DNA of 64,000 bases, taken from positions 5,489,013 to 5,553,012 of the forward strand of contig NW_006917093.1 in the NCBI RefSeq assembly GCF_000516985.1, read 5' to 3'. The position numbers and the translations under genes were made by a program. Source of the stretch: Pestalotiopsis fici W106-1. Taxonomy: Eukaryota; Ascomycota; Sordariomycetes; Amphisphaeriales; Sporocadaceae. Positions 1-10,696 of the stretch are shown one piece after another (the stretch's first letter is position 1; the number at the start of each line of letters is the position of its first letter). Under the pieces are notes generated by a model. The model saw only the letters and a list, made by a program, of their open reading frames with translations, was not told where the DNA came from and made no database searches.

Positions 1-797
1 GATTGCGTAGGCCAATTGAGTAAATGGGCAATCTTCTCAGAAAAACTCACTTTGATTGCGGAGCAGCCGCATCATTCAGCTGAATATGGCTGGCTGTCAT
101 GATGCATGATATGACCCTGCATCAATACGACTATTGTTCCAACAACCTGGGTCAGGCACAAGCCCAAAGGCCTAGATCTCTGGAATGCATGAGATAGTTG
201 CCATCTGAGGTCGTTTCTGGAAAGAAAGTGGTCACGAATGCGGTTAAGTCGTGCAAGAGTGCCGCCAGTACGGTTCTCGGTTTTTTGTCTTTTTGGGGAT
301 GGGATGTTCAAGTCTTGGCTGAGTTGACACCATCGGCGCTATATATTCGAGATCACATTACCGCTGTGGGCTTGCGCTAATGGGACGCCCGCACAGCGGC
401 TGAGATGTCAACCTTCCAAGAGTTGTCCAAGAGTTGGCCAAGACTGTTATCAACGAGTCAAGAGATCAAGACCAGGTTCAGAATCAAGCAAAGACTGCGA
501 TTTGGGGGGAATAATGCCTCTGAGGCTGGACGCCAAGTACGAGTTGCAATTTGCGCCAACATGGCGCAATAGTGGTGAGAAGACCGAATTTTTCTGCAGC
601 AGAGCGACAATAGAGACGAGAGGCATTGTATAGAGAATAACGCCGTATATTATATGATTATAAAAGTAAGACAGCATTTCTGCATTTGGTCTTGCATTGT
701 GGTACCTGTCCATCATGATTGCGAATAAGGCACATGCCATTGGTCAGACGAAAGATTTGCAGACTATTCAATTCTGATACGATTTGAGCTAGCCGGC
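1..797. other. Left-edge intergenic region, no gene seen
   Basis: No reading frame here has recognisable protein character or convincing splice signals. The longest frames (up to about 96 codons) encode low-complexity, compositionally random peptides. The last few hundred bases presumably hold the promoter and 5' leader of the MFS gene that starts at 798. Confidence 0.5.
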
Positions 798-2664
798 ATG
801 TCTTCATCTATCGAAGAAAAGCACGCGACGACAAGTCCCCGAGCGGCTTCTCTAGACACCTCGCTCAGTGTTGTCGACTCCGAGGGCTATGGCTCGTCAG
901 ACGACCACATCTTCAAGGACCCTGCAGTAGCTAGCCACTGGCTCGGTATTTACGAACAGGCAAACTACGAAAACCGACACCGGTTCGACCCAACCCTGCA
1001 ATGGACTGCCGAAGAGGAGAAGAAGCTGTTGCGGAAGATTGACTTTAGAATCAGTGAGTACGCCCTTGAATGCATGACTTGGTTGGTGGTCTTCAACATG
1101 CAAACATGAACATATTGTATTGTTCCACACCCCTATGGGAACTTACATGTTAACAAATGTCCTATAGTGGTGTGGGCTTGGGTGATGTTCTGCGCTCTAG
1201 ACATTCATCGCAGAAACATCAACAGAGCCATATCTGACAACATGCTCGCAGAGATTGGTAAGACTTGACTACTCCACCCGAAAGACACTTCAAGGCAGGC
1301 GACTGACTGGGTTCTTAGGTATGGATACAAATGACTTCAATTACGGACAGACCATTTTCCTTGCCTCTTTTCTTGCTGCTGAGCTGCCCAGCGGTCTCAT
1401 CAGCAAGAAGCTAGGAGCTGATGTTTGGATCCCCAGCATCATGGTGTGCTGGTCCATTGTTGCTGGTTCTCAGGCCTTTCTATCCAACAAGGCCGGCTTC
1501 TACGCCATCAAGGCTCTTTTGGGACTGTTGATGGGTGGATTCATCCCGGATATTGTTCTCTGGTTGACCTACTTCTACAAGAGTAATGAGCTACCTACCA
1601 GGCTGTCCTGGTTCTGGACTGCCTTGTCCACAGTAAACATTGTCGGATCGCTTCTTGCTGCTGGCATTCTTCAGGTATGCACACCTTGTAGTTCTTTGCT
1701 TATTTGGCATGGACTGACCTATTGATAGATGCGAGGCATTGGTGGCTGGTCCGGCTGGCAATGGCTTTTTATTATCGAGGGCATCATTACGCTGATTATC
1801 GGCATTTTCTCTTGGGTTCTGATGCCTCCAGGCCCCTGTCAAACTCGCAATTGGTTTCGGGGCAAGGATGGATGGTTCACAGAGCGCGAAGAGGCCATCA
1901 TGGTCAATAGGCTCCTTCGCGACGACCCGAGCAAGGGAGACATGAACAACCGCGAGGCCGTGGGTATCACGCAGCTATTCTCGGCGATCAGCGATTGGGA
2001 AATGTGGCCACTGTACCTCATTGGTTTGATGGCTTACATTCCTCCTTCGGCACCGAGCACATATCTGTCCTATATCCTCCGACAGCTGGGATTCTCAACC
2101 TTTCAGGCAAACTTGTTGGCCATTCCGTCGCAATTTCTCTTTGCCATCAACTTGCTCGTCATCACTTGGGTATCCAAGAAGGCAAACGAGCGCGCCATCA
2201 TCTCTTCGCTGTCCAACACCTGGATGTTGCCGTGGCTCGTCGCCCTCGTGTGCATTCCTTCGACTGCAAGCCCTTGGATACGGTACGCGCTCATGACTGG
2301 TCTTCTCTCGTACCCCTACTGCCATGCCATCTTGGTCGGTTGGAACGCCAAGAACAGCAATGCAGTGCGCACGCGGGCCGTGTCGGCGGCGCTATACAAC
2401 ATGTTTGTGCAAAGTGGTAATATCATTGCCAGCAATATTTATCGGGATGACGACAAGCCCTTGTATATCAGGGGCAACAAGATCCTCGTGGCGATTACGG
2501 CCTTTAACATTGTGCTGTTTTATGCCGTCAAGGTGTTTTACATTTGGCGAAATAAGGTTCGCGAAAGGCAGTGGAACGCGTTGACGCCCGAGGAGCAGCA
2601 GGATTATGCCGTGACCACGAAAGATACGGGGCCGAAGAGGTTGGACTTTCGTTTTGCGCACTAG
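798..2664 (+). CDS. MFS transporter, Dal5/anion:cation symporter type
   Basis: Four exons: 798-1053, 1168-1257, 1319-1674 and 1729-2664, giving 545 residues. The protein is a plasma-membrane major facilitator of the allantoate permease (ACS) family, which imports organic anions, vitamins or small nitrogen compounds by proton symport. An acidic soluble N-terminus with EEKKLLRKIDFRI just before the first membrane segment is the family hallmark. ELPSGLISKK, a glycine-rich transmembrane stretch (LLGLLMGGFIP) and GWSGWQWLFIIEGI follow in the usual order, and a second half with about six more helices ends in a charged tail (ALTPEEQQDY). All introns keep frame: exon 1 ends in phase 1 and joins as Met-Val-Trp. 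The substrate cannot be told from sequence. The NIGNA-type motif after the first helix is degenerate (NINRAISDNM). The next gene downstream is an SDR on the same strand, but no shared pathway is evident. Confidence 0.9.
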
Positions 2665-3149
2665 ATGTTGAGATGTCGCGCTGTCGTCATTATTCTTCGA
2701 TAACTGATCATTGGAGCAAATAAAGGAGGGGGGTGTTCCAATGTAATCCATTAGCAGCGGCCCATTAATCGGAATTAACGCGCATGCTCTGGGAAAGAAG
2801 TCGGCTTCAAAGTCAGAACATCGGACATATCGTCTTATGATTCGGCGTTTAATAGACATGCAAGTACGGAATAAGACGCATCTTGGCTGTTGGCGCTCCA
2901 CCATAACCAGTGGCGTTGGCCTGGCGGGGTTATGACGGACTTCCCACTTTGTGTCCGTTCTGCTAGTTGCTGGGTTATTGTTTCGGTGCCCGAGGAAGAT
3001 GAGAAAGCTTGTTTCTGCAGCGCGAATTGTTTATATCAAGAGACTGCACGGAAAGAATTACATTTATCAGTAAATATTTTTGAAACTTGCACCTACATTG
3101 CATTGTCAAAATCAATCTGCTAGTGCACGTATTTTCAATCATTCAAAAC
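2665..3149. other. Intergenic, MFS 3' end to SDR promoter
   Basis: 485 bp between two genes on the + strand. It must contain the MFS 3' UTR and the SDR promoter. No gene, repeat or clear regulatory motif was recognised. Confidence 0.5.
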
Positions 3150-4093
3150 ATGGATTCATCTGGCCTATTCAGAGTCGACGGCATGGTGGCTGTTATTACG
3201 GGCGGAGGAAGCGGAATCGGGCTAATGATGGCCAAGGCCCTGGCCGGCGCCGGCGCAAAGAGGGTATATATCCTCGGGCGACGAAAGGACGTGCTTGAGA
3301 AGGCCGCCTCCGAACATGGTAGCATCGTTCCGCTGGAATGCGACGTCAGCTCCAAGCAGTCATTGCAATCTGCTGTCAACACCGTGGCCAAGGAGAGCGG
3401 CTTTGTAAACCTTGTCATTGCCAACTCGGGCACCTTGGGACCACCAAACCGCTTCAATGCCGAGCTGTCCATCTCGGATGTCCGCAAAACCCTTTTTGAT
3501 GATGTAGACATGGACGAGTTCACCCAGGCCTTCCACGTCAACGTGACTGGCGCCTACTTTACCATGCTCGCATTCCTTGAGCTCCTTGACGCTGGTAACA
3601 AGAACGCACTCAAGGGTGGCTTCGGTGCACCTTTGAAGGCCGGCAGCGATGTCCCCTCCATTCAGAGCCAGGTCATTGTAACGAGCAGCATCGCGGCTTA
3701 TTCCAGGGCCCAAGCCTCAAACCCGGCTTATACCGGAAGCAAATCAGCGATTGCCCATCTAGCAAAGCACGCGAGCAGCAATCTGGCCAAGTATGGCATC
3801 AGAGTAAACGCGTTGGCTCCGGGCTGTCAGTGGACTCGTCCCTATCATTCAAATGGAATAACTAACAGTATGCAGTGTTCCCCTCTGAGTTGGCCGCAGG
3901 CATGATTGGATCACGCGATCCTGGAACCGAAACATTTGATAACCCAGCATACATCCCCGTTCGGCGGTTTGGTGGCGAAGAGGAAATGGGTGGAACGATC
4001 TTGTACCTTGCAGGCCGGGCTGGAGCTTTTAACAACGGGTTGATCCTCGTGAATGATGGTGGAAGACTGTCCATCATGCCGTCAGAGTACTAA
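3150..4093 (+). CDS. Short-chain dehydrogenase/reductase (classical SDR)
   Basis: Two exons, 3150-3825 and 3876-4093, giving 297 residues. A Rossmann-fold NAD(P)(H) oxidoreductase: cofactor motif TGGGSGIG near residues 17-24, the CDVSS acidic turn, an NSG in place of the usual NNAG, the catalytic serine in VIVTSSIAAY and the YTGSK motif (Y-x3-K). The intron starts at a GTCAGT donor inside the conserved stretch and restores NALAPGLFPSE, a motif typical of fungal SDRs, so the junction is convincing. I chose the Met of MDSSGLFRV; an upstream in-frame Met would add 21 residues with no SDR character. The C-terminus keeps the family's LYLAGRAGAFNNG...NDGG region. Substrate unknown. Length and cytosolic character are ordinary for the family. 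Confidence 0.92.
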
Positions 4094-4434
4094 GGAATCA
4101 AACCAAGAGAGACGCGTGCCCGCCGGAGATGTGCATCTCGCTTCGGGCAGCTTTTTTAAATGAAGACAAATGTATCCCGAGATGGAAGATTTACTTTTTT
4201 CTCAAGCCGCATAGTTTGACCCTCAAGGTGATTTGCGATGAGGAAAAAATGGCGAAAGGGCCACCTCGTCAAGCACGCGCTGGGGGCGTCACAAGAACGA
4301 GGCGCCGCTTTGTCCGACGATAAATCTTGAGTGACTCAAATCAAAATTAACTCTCTCCATGGACCTTGAAATATTAAGGAAGGAAGCTCCCTTTCCAAGA
4401 ATTATTTTCTGTAGTCCATCATCCCTCCATTTAT

Positions 4435-5155
4435 TTGCTGCCTCACCGCATACAAACTTTCTGCTCTTCCGATACTACAACAACAACGTCACGCAAAATC
4501 AGCAACTCGCAACGCGCTCAAACTGCAATGATTCGCCGACAGGCTCGGGCCATGAAGAACATGGCATCACCCGATCATTCTATAATGCGCTCCCGCCCCG
4601 ACATAACAAAAATAAATCAGGAGCGTTCCATTTCGTGGATTGCTTTTGAGCAACCGAACCCCGCCATTTACAGAGATCACCGACAGCCAGCCTCAGAATT
4701 CACCGATGATGCGCGGGAGAGAAAATTGAACACGAAACAACAATTGTTGCCTACCGTTCACGGCCTTCAAAATGCCAGCCAAAATCAGCTATCAACAAGG
4801 GATCACTCGGCGTCGCAAAATTATTCTGTCCATGTACACATCCGAATTTCTGCGCAGCCAGAAGTTGGCAATATGACCCCTCTTCATCGTCTCACTTGCA
4901 GACCGCCCAATAAGGATCCCGAGTTGCCTTTTGCGTGGCAACCCAAGTTGCAGATGCGGACGCATCTACAGGACGATCCTTTGGACGCCTTGAATCAGAT
5001 TTTTGGCCCAGTAAATGCTTTGGAGATCGTTTATGAATTTGAGTTCTTACGAAGTGCGCAACGGCCACGAAACCTACAAAGTTGTTGGCCAAGGGAAAGG
5101 CTGCAACTGTTGGATGTACATTCGATCTGAGAAGCGGCACCTCATCAACGTATAG
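4435..5155 (+). pseudogene. Orphan reading frame with an apparent +1 frameshift
   Basis: An open frame runs from 4435 (alternative Met at 4528) and would end at 5130 after 231 codons. At about 5047 protein-like character jumps to the +1 frame: skipping one base after 5046 joins NALEIVYEFEF to YEVRNGHETYKVV, continues through GQGKGCNCWMYIRSEKRHL and stops at 5155. No intron signals surround the switch, so a one-base insertion (pseudogene, programmed shift or sequence error) is the simplest reading. The N-terminal half is polar and low in hydrophobic residues. I recognise no family. The gene is flanked by the SDR upstream and the DUF7053-like gene downstream, both on the same strand. Confidence 0.35.
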
Positions 5156-6292
5156 TGAAGAAATATCATAGTCAAGATGACTCTGGGGAGACTCCACAAA
5201 TTGCCTCCCACGTCCGTCCTTATACCGAATGGTGCCCTGGCCGATACATGTTTACCAATACCTTGTTCCCTATAGGCCCCGGCCCGGTCAAGTGCTGAAA
5301 GTGCAACAGATCTTGCACGCCAGGATTGTATATACTAGGTAAAAATATTTAGAGGAACAGATAGCAGCTTGGGGCGTTGTTTTCCTTCCAATTTTACTAG
5401 CAGAATGTAGAATGGTAAGAGAAAGAGTTGCAATATACCTCCCTTTGCTTTTGCACAGCCAGTCTGATAACAATGGAGGAGGCAAATATGGAATTTCTCG
5501 ATCAGTAATTTATGCTACTTGGCTCCGAGTCCCCAATAACTGTGGGCGGAGACACTGGCCTCGCTGTACTACATTTTATCTTGGAGGACCTAACAGCCAT
5601 CGTAGTTGCGGACCTGCGTTGGAGAAAATCCCGTCTCAGGTGTAAGGTACCTACTAGGTAAGCTAACGATGCGCTATAGTCCACTGAAACCTTGGCCTGC
5701 GGCTCTCCTCGCTCGACGCTCTAGCGCACAACTTGGACCACAAGGGCAATGAATGAGCGACAGGCGCGACGAGACCTAGCGAATTGCTTGATATCTGATC
5801 GCCCAGGCTCAGAGCAATGACTGCAAAACTTCGTGTTTGCAAAGCCAAAGATAGCTGGTTATCTTGTGGGATCACCTGAAAAGGGTCAGGTACGAGAGAA
5901 TAGACTCTCTCTCACCGCAAGGCTCAAAGCGCACCCGTCAATCGATACAAGCAATCAATTTGTCTAGTTCAGGGACATGTCTATACTTCAAGCGAGCATG
6001 TACACTTGGGCCATGTTTTCGGTTTGCATAGACATCTATACGATGGGTTTCAGGATCAGGAGAAAGAAGGACTTTATTCCCAAAATGTACGGCTTGTGTT
6101 CATCGCAGTGATGATCTCTGCAGCATATAAGGATGAATGGCTGTTGCCCAGAAGAAGCGCGTTCTTGACATCACAACCGACACCAACAGATGATATCTTA
6201 TACTTGACGTGAATCATTGTACTCTAATCATATTCAACTCGGTTGAGATCTTTTACTTTCCCTTGCACCGTCATCATCTAGTTTCTTCCAAG
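5156..6292. other. Intergenic, promoter side of the DUF7053-like gene
   Basis: About 1.1 kb without a supportable gene. Frames up to 77 codons exist on both strands, but none has family character or partner exons. Confidence 0.5.
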
Positions 6293-6727
6293 ATGGCTCC
6301 CGTCGAGACAAGCATTTCAACTACCATCCCAGCCGGTACATCGTCTCAGTCCGTCATTGCCGTTCTGCACAACCACGACCTGTACATCAAGACGGCCTGC
6401 CCACAACTCATTTCCTACAAGCTAGTATCCGGCACCCCCGCGCTCAACGAACCGTGCATCTACGAAGTCACGGACAAGAAGCCCATTGGACAGACCACCT
6501 ATCCTCTTACCCTCACCAACCGCGAGGACGGTATCGACGCCTTTATTGACGCCAAGGCGCCCACTGGAGCCATCCGCCTCGAAAGCAAATGGCGCGTGGT
6601 CGGCGAGAAGTTGGAGGAGAGCATCAGAATTGACTCTAATATGTTGATGAACAAGATGATCAAGGGAAACGTGGAGAAGAGTCATCCTGCGCAGCATCAG
6701 GGACTCCTACAAGCTGTCAAAGTGTAG
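6293..6727 (+). CDS. Small DUF7053-like protein
   Basis: A single-exon gene of 144 residues. The sequence matches the pattern I know for the fungal DUF7053 domain: a polar N-terminus (TTIPAGTSSQSVIAVLHNHDLYIK), PQLISYKLVSG, an IYEVTDKKPIGQTTYPLTLTN strand region, an acidic linker (NREDGIDAFIDA) and SKWRVVGEKLEESIRID followed by a C-terminal helix. Function is unknown; the fold is probably small and alpha/beta. I chose the Met in a good context (aagATGgct) at 6293 rather than the one 28 codons upstream, whose extra residues are hydrophobic and unlike the family. Convergent with the rhodopsin-domain gene. The domain name rests on memory of the family pattern, not a search. Confidence 0.8.
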   Translation: MAPVETSISTTIPAGTSSQSVIAVLHNHDLYIKTACPQLISYKLVSGTPALNEPCIYEVTDKKPIGQTTYPLTLTNREDGIDAFIDAKAPTGAIRLESKWRVVGEKLEESIRIDSNMLMNKMIKGNVEKSHPAQHQGLLQAVKV

Positions 6728-7001
6728 GGGGAGACTCAAGTAGACAGGCGGATGGGTTTGGCAAGAGGCTTTAATAGAATCTGGTTCTTTTTTTATGATT
6801 TTTCTTCGTGTCAGCGAAATGGAAGATCCAATTCAAAGCCTTTCCCGTGTCCTCTGTGTTCGCGCGCATTGTAGCTCAGGTGACTGCAAAGTCGTCGAGC
6901 TATAACGAGAGTAAATCCAAACCCTACACATGCCAAGAAAGAGCAAATGGTCTTTGATGTTCAATCAAACTCTCTTACCCGTCTTTACGTATTTTAATTC
7001 C

Positions 7002-8503
7002 TCATACATGTGGTGTTTCTATCTCTTCACTGACGTTTGTCTTTTTGTGCATCTCGCCCAATTCCATGTCTCTTCCGAGACCCTCATTCTGTTCGACCAT
7101 GCCTTTTTGACTGTCGGTATCCGAGTCCAAACCCTCAAGGTCGACACCACTGCCCTTGCGCAAATATTGACCTCTGGATCGAGTGCGCGAATTGGCGCCC
7201 GAAAGATGACCCACTGGCTGACCTGACTGGCCTGTCGGCCGGTCTCCGTAGCTGAGAGGACTGGAGCGGAGGCCCAGCCGGTAGCTCACAATGCGGAGGA
7301 CGGGCTGGAGGGCTGGAAAACATCCGCACCACAGGCCAATATGACCTTCGAGGTCGGTCCACAGACCAATTGTCGCCATTTTGTACGTCCTAGTAACCGT
7401 GCAAATTAGAGAAATGAAAAAAAAAAAAAAATCAACAAGTCCGAGGTAAGAATCCCTTACGAATCAATGGCAAAATCAAGCGTCTTCATGTAGTAGAGGC
7501 GAACAATGCCCGTAACGACTACAAAAACTCCGACGCTGAAGACGAGGATAACCTGAAACATCTTGCGGGAAAACATCATCTTGGTGTATATAACCCAGAT
7601 TGGCAGGGCCAGGAGGACAAGATCGGTAATGATGCCGACGACTGCATGGCCCGTCATCATTGCTTCGTTGGCGTCGGTCGAGACGCAGTCCAGGCCTGGG
7701 GTTCCCGGTGGCTTCCAAGTATCTCTGCGGCAAGACGTCAGTCTAGGCTCCGTACCAAGGCATTGTTCGCTCGGAAGTCGTACCCAACCGGGGTGCACTC
7801 GAATAATTTGTAGAAGAAACATGTCATGGTCTGGATCAAGACGGTAGCGGCTGTTGCGTATAATATGGACATGAACTTTTCTGCCACGATTGTCAGCGTT
7901 TGAAATAATTCAACGGACTTGATCAGATGAGCTTACTGTCTTTGTCCTAACGAGGAAGAAATGCAATGATCGCCAATCGCATAAACCCCACAGACCAAAA
8001 GTAAATGAGAGCTTGTGTTGTCAGCGACTAGTATGAAGGTCAATTTAGCTTGGACTCTCCTTTTAGATTTCTCATCAATAATATATACCTCGAAGAACTT
8101 TAAAATCAGTGGCCCAGGAATGAGCATCAAGTGTGCACCACTACCATAATTGACCGCTGAGGCGTCTCCTATTAGTGTGCAGATCCCATGGAAGAGGGGG
8201 ACATGGACTGTTGAGGCTATCACCTACCTACAATGTCCATGGTCGATTGGACAACAAGGCATGCCTGAAGATTTCAGTTCGGACTCAATTCCAAGTGCTG
8301 GACAACCGACTTACCCAAGTAAGTACAGCGAATCCATCGTCCCAGCCGGGGCTTTTGGTCATGAACAGCCTCACGTATAGACGTATCGCCAAGAACGCAG
8401 AGGAAAACGCAATGAGGGCCGCATTGAGATTGCGCTGACCAGAACCTCTGTAGTCGTCCGTCTCCCAAAAGTTCGTCGCATCAGGATAACTGCTGGTGTT
8501 CAT
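7002..8503 (-). CDS. Fungal rhodopsin-domain integral membrane protein (possible in-frame stop)
   Basis: Seven exons on the minus strand: 8315-8503, 8228-8264, 8089-8168, 7952-8027, 7784-7880, 7461-7724 and 7002-7389, about 376 residues. It is a seven-helix protein of the fungal rhodopsin/Pth11-like family. Family landmarks occur in order: IRLYVRLFMTKSPGWDDGF, an NYGSGAH motif in the GLGKH position, IYFWSVGFMRLAIIAFLPR, an FFYKLFECTPVGDTW loop, ITDLVLLALPIWVIY, and STYKMATIGLWTDLE before a polar tail. The oddity is exon 4. With the strong donor GTAAGC (exon end 7937) the frame contains TAG at 7947-7949; the coordinates given use the weaker upstream donor GTTAGG (exon end 7952), which removes the stop and stays in frame but loses five conserved-region codons. 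Either the gene is broken or it uses the weak site. The acceptor of exon 3 (8168) could lie 13 bp further on. Such proteins are often receptor-like, but ligands are unknown. Confidence 0.75.
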
Positions 8504-10696
8504 CGTTGCCAAAGCAATAATTTGAAAAAAATAAAGTCTTATGCACAGTAATAAGAAGAGTAAATGTGTGGAACCCATTGCAATTGTGGGTCAGGTTTAC
8601 CCAATGTCTGGATTTTATATTTCACATTGATGTACAAGAACCCGACTTGGCGTCACGGGCCGTTGCTTTGAAACGGGGCCGGAGAAACCACCCAAGCCCT
8701 GGTTGGCAGAATGTTACTGCACAGACTGAAGGGACATATTCCCGAGCCAATCACTGAAGGCAAAGTTCTTGAACCGAATAGAACTGTGGTTCGCGTTCTG
8801 CGGGCAACGCATATGGTTACAATACCCCATCTCTTGACCCTCGTCTTATGTCATGGAAATGCAACACTTGCTACAATATGATTTCCACCATTGTGCGGCC
8901 TTCAAGATTGATATACATTGTTCAGTTACATATATCACCAGCGTATCATTGTTGATAGAAGAGCGAATGAGGCATGTCTTTCATAAAATTAACAACCTTG
9001 CCTACAAACACGCCAGCTCAGAGATGGAGTGGTGATTTGCCGCTATACTGAACTCTGATACCATGATCACAAATTATTTCGATTCTCGTTGTAAAGTGCA
9101 AGTCTCTTGTTTTCCCACAATTCACGTGAATACATGATAATTTCGACGCTGATGCTGCCCTGGAGCCGAACAGTTCCGAACAGCCCCTTCCAGTATCGAA
9201 CCGGGGTCGAGATCCTTTCATGAGAGGCGATTAGAGAACCGGGAGAATTGAGCCAGGAGGTGCGGGGACTCGCAGATGTGGCTTTCGCTTTCACATCCTA
9301 ATGGTGTAGAGTCATTTGAGTCCATGCAACCCGTGGCAGGGACGATGCAACGCCGTTCAAAGTATTCGACTCATGCGGCTTGAAGCCTTGACATTTGCCA
9401 GGATCTTCCCCTCTTGAATACTGTCAGGCCCGACTTGACCAATGTAATTGTTGGATTAGCAAGCCATGAACTTCTTGATAATCACTTCTTGTTATTCTAT
9501 CACAAATAGTGCAAATGAATGACCCCGAAGCAGGAGCTGTCATATCCAAGTTCACTACCAATATAGGCAAAGCCAGCGGGTTGACATGCGTACATAGGTA
9601 CCTAGACATCAAAGGCTTAATTATATGAAAGTAGCTCTGCTCACGGTCGAACCATTATGCTTGTTTTCCCATGCCAGGTCTTTCAAAGCCCTTCTCCGCG
9701 ATGATCCAAAGCTGTCCTACGTCCCCTCCTCGTATATGCATAACCCTGTGATAGCACCGCAGAAGGTGGTCATACTTATCGGAATTTTATATATGCTGGA
9801 AATATCCTAGAGCCTCCCTCGAGCCGAAGCGCAAGATGAAGAGTAACGACCCAGAATACATGCCTAGACACATGCATTCGTATCATATGATTGGCGGTGC
9901 ATTCGCTTAGACCGCCGAGCCAGTCGGGGAGTATTTCCGAGCCGCTTTTCTTGGTATTGATTGAAATAATTCTTCCAGGTAAGCAAACAGACCATTCTGG
10001 CCGGAAATATCATTCACATCCCTGGCACGCGACGCTGATTGGTGTCCTGGCCCGTCTCTCTCTTTCGCTCAGCAAAGTCCTTGCGGCATACCCAAGTTCC
10101 CCGGATCTATTTAACCAATGATCGCCTGCAAATGAGAAAGGTATACCATCAATGTGCCTCAGAACCAACATACATCCGCCCGTACTCGGTTTAGCGCCAT
10201 GTGTCAACCCATGTTATAGTAGTATTTATTTCCCCTCAGGTTGTGCCGCAGTATGATCCTGCTCCCGGCCGGGGAATAAACTGCTAGGGTCTTTCCTGGG
10301 GTGACGAAGCAGCATATCCGTCTGCTGGGGATCAATAAAATGACCCGGAATATGCAAACTGGGGAATATAGGGAAGCGACTACCAGACATATGACAAACC
10401 ATCCACACCAGCCGGTGCATCCTAGCTTATCTCATGTGTAGTTATGAACATGACCAAGCGAGGTGGACTATTGATTACTTGCCCTGGTGCAAATGTAGGG
10501 AGGAGTGTACGCGTGTTGCATCTACATAATTAGACATCGTTTTTGATGACCTGCAGGAAAATGGCGGCTCAACCAAGAATATTAAAGGTCGCCTGAGCGA
10601 ACGGACCTGGTTGTCCATCTACTCCAAATAGAAGGGACTCGAGCAGTTTTCCTTTCTCGCAAGTCACAACAAGCAAAAAGGTTTAGGTCAGTAACC
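8504..10696. other. Divergent intergenic region, rhodopsin-domain gene / tyrosinase
   Basis: 2.2 kb between two divergent genes, so both promoters lie here. No reading frame is convincing. A degenerate tRNA-like stretch on the minus strand (9184-9262) lacks a pairing acceptor stem. A 64-codon minus-strand frame at 10226-10420 is proline- and histidine-rich but isolated. Confidence 0.5.

Noticed and set aside
5010..5155. Small independent gene coding the 46-residue cysteine-containing peptide
   Set aside because: Considered as a stand-alone exon, but it joins the upstream 200-codon frame by a single-base shift, so a frameshifted larger ORF is simpler.
9184..9262. tRNA-like stretch on the minus strand (A-box-like TGGCTCAATTC and B-box-like GGTTCGATAC)
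   Set aside because: Acceptor ends do not pair and the T-stem has only four pairs with one wobble. At best a worn tRNA or SINE relic; could be chance.
10226..10420. 64-codon minus-strand frame with possible acceptor just upstream
   Set aside because: No upstream exon with a matching phase and normal donor could be built, and no family is recognisable.
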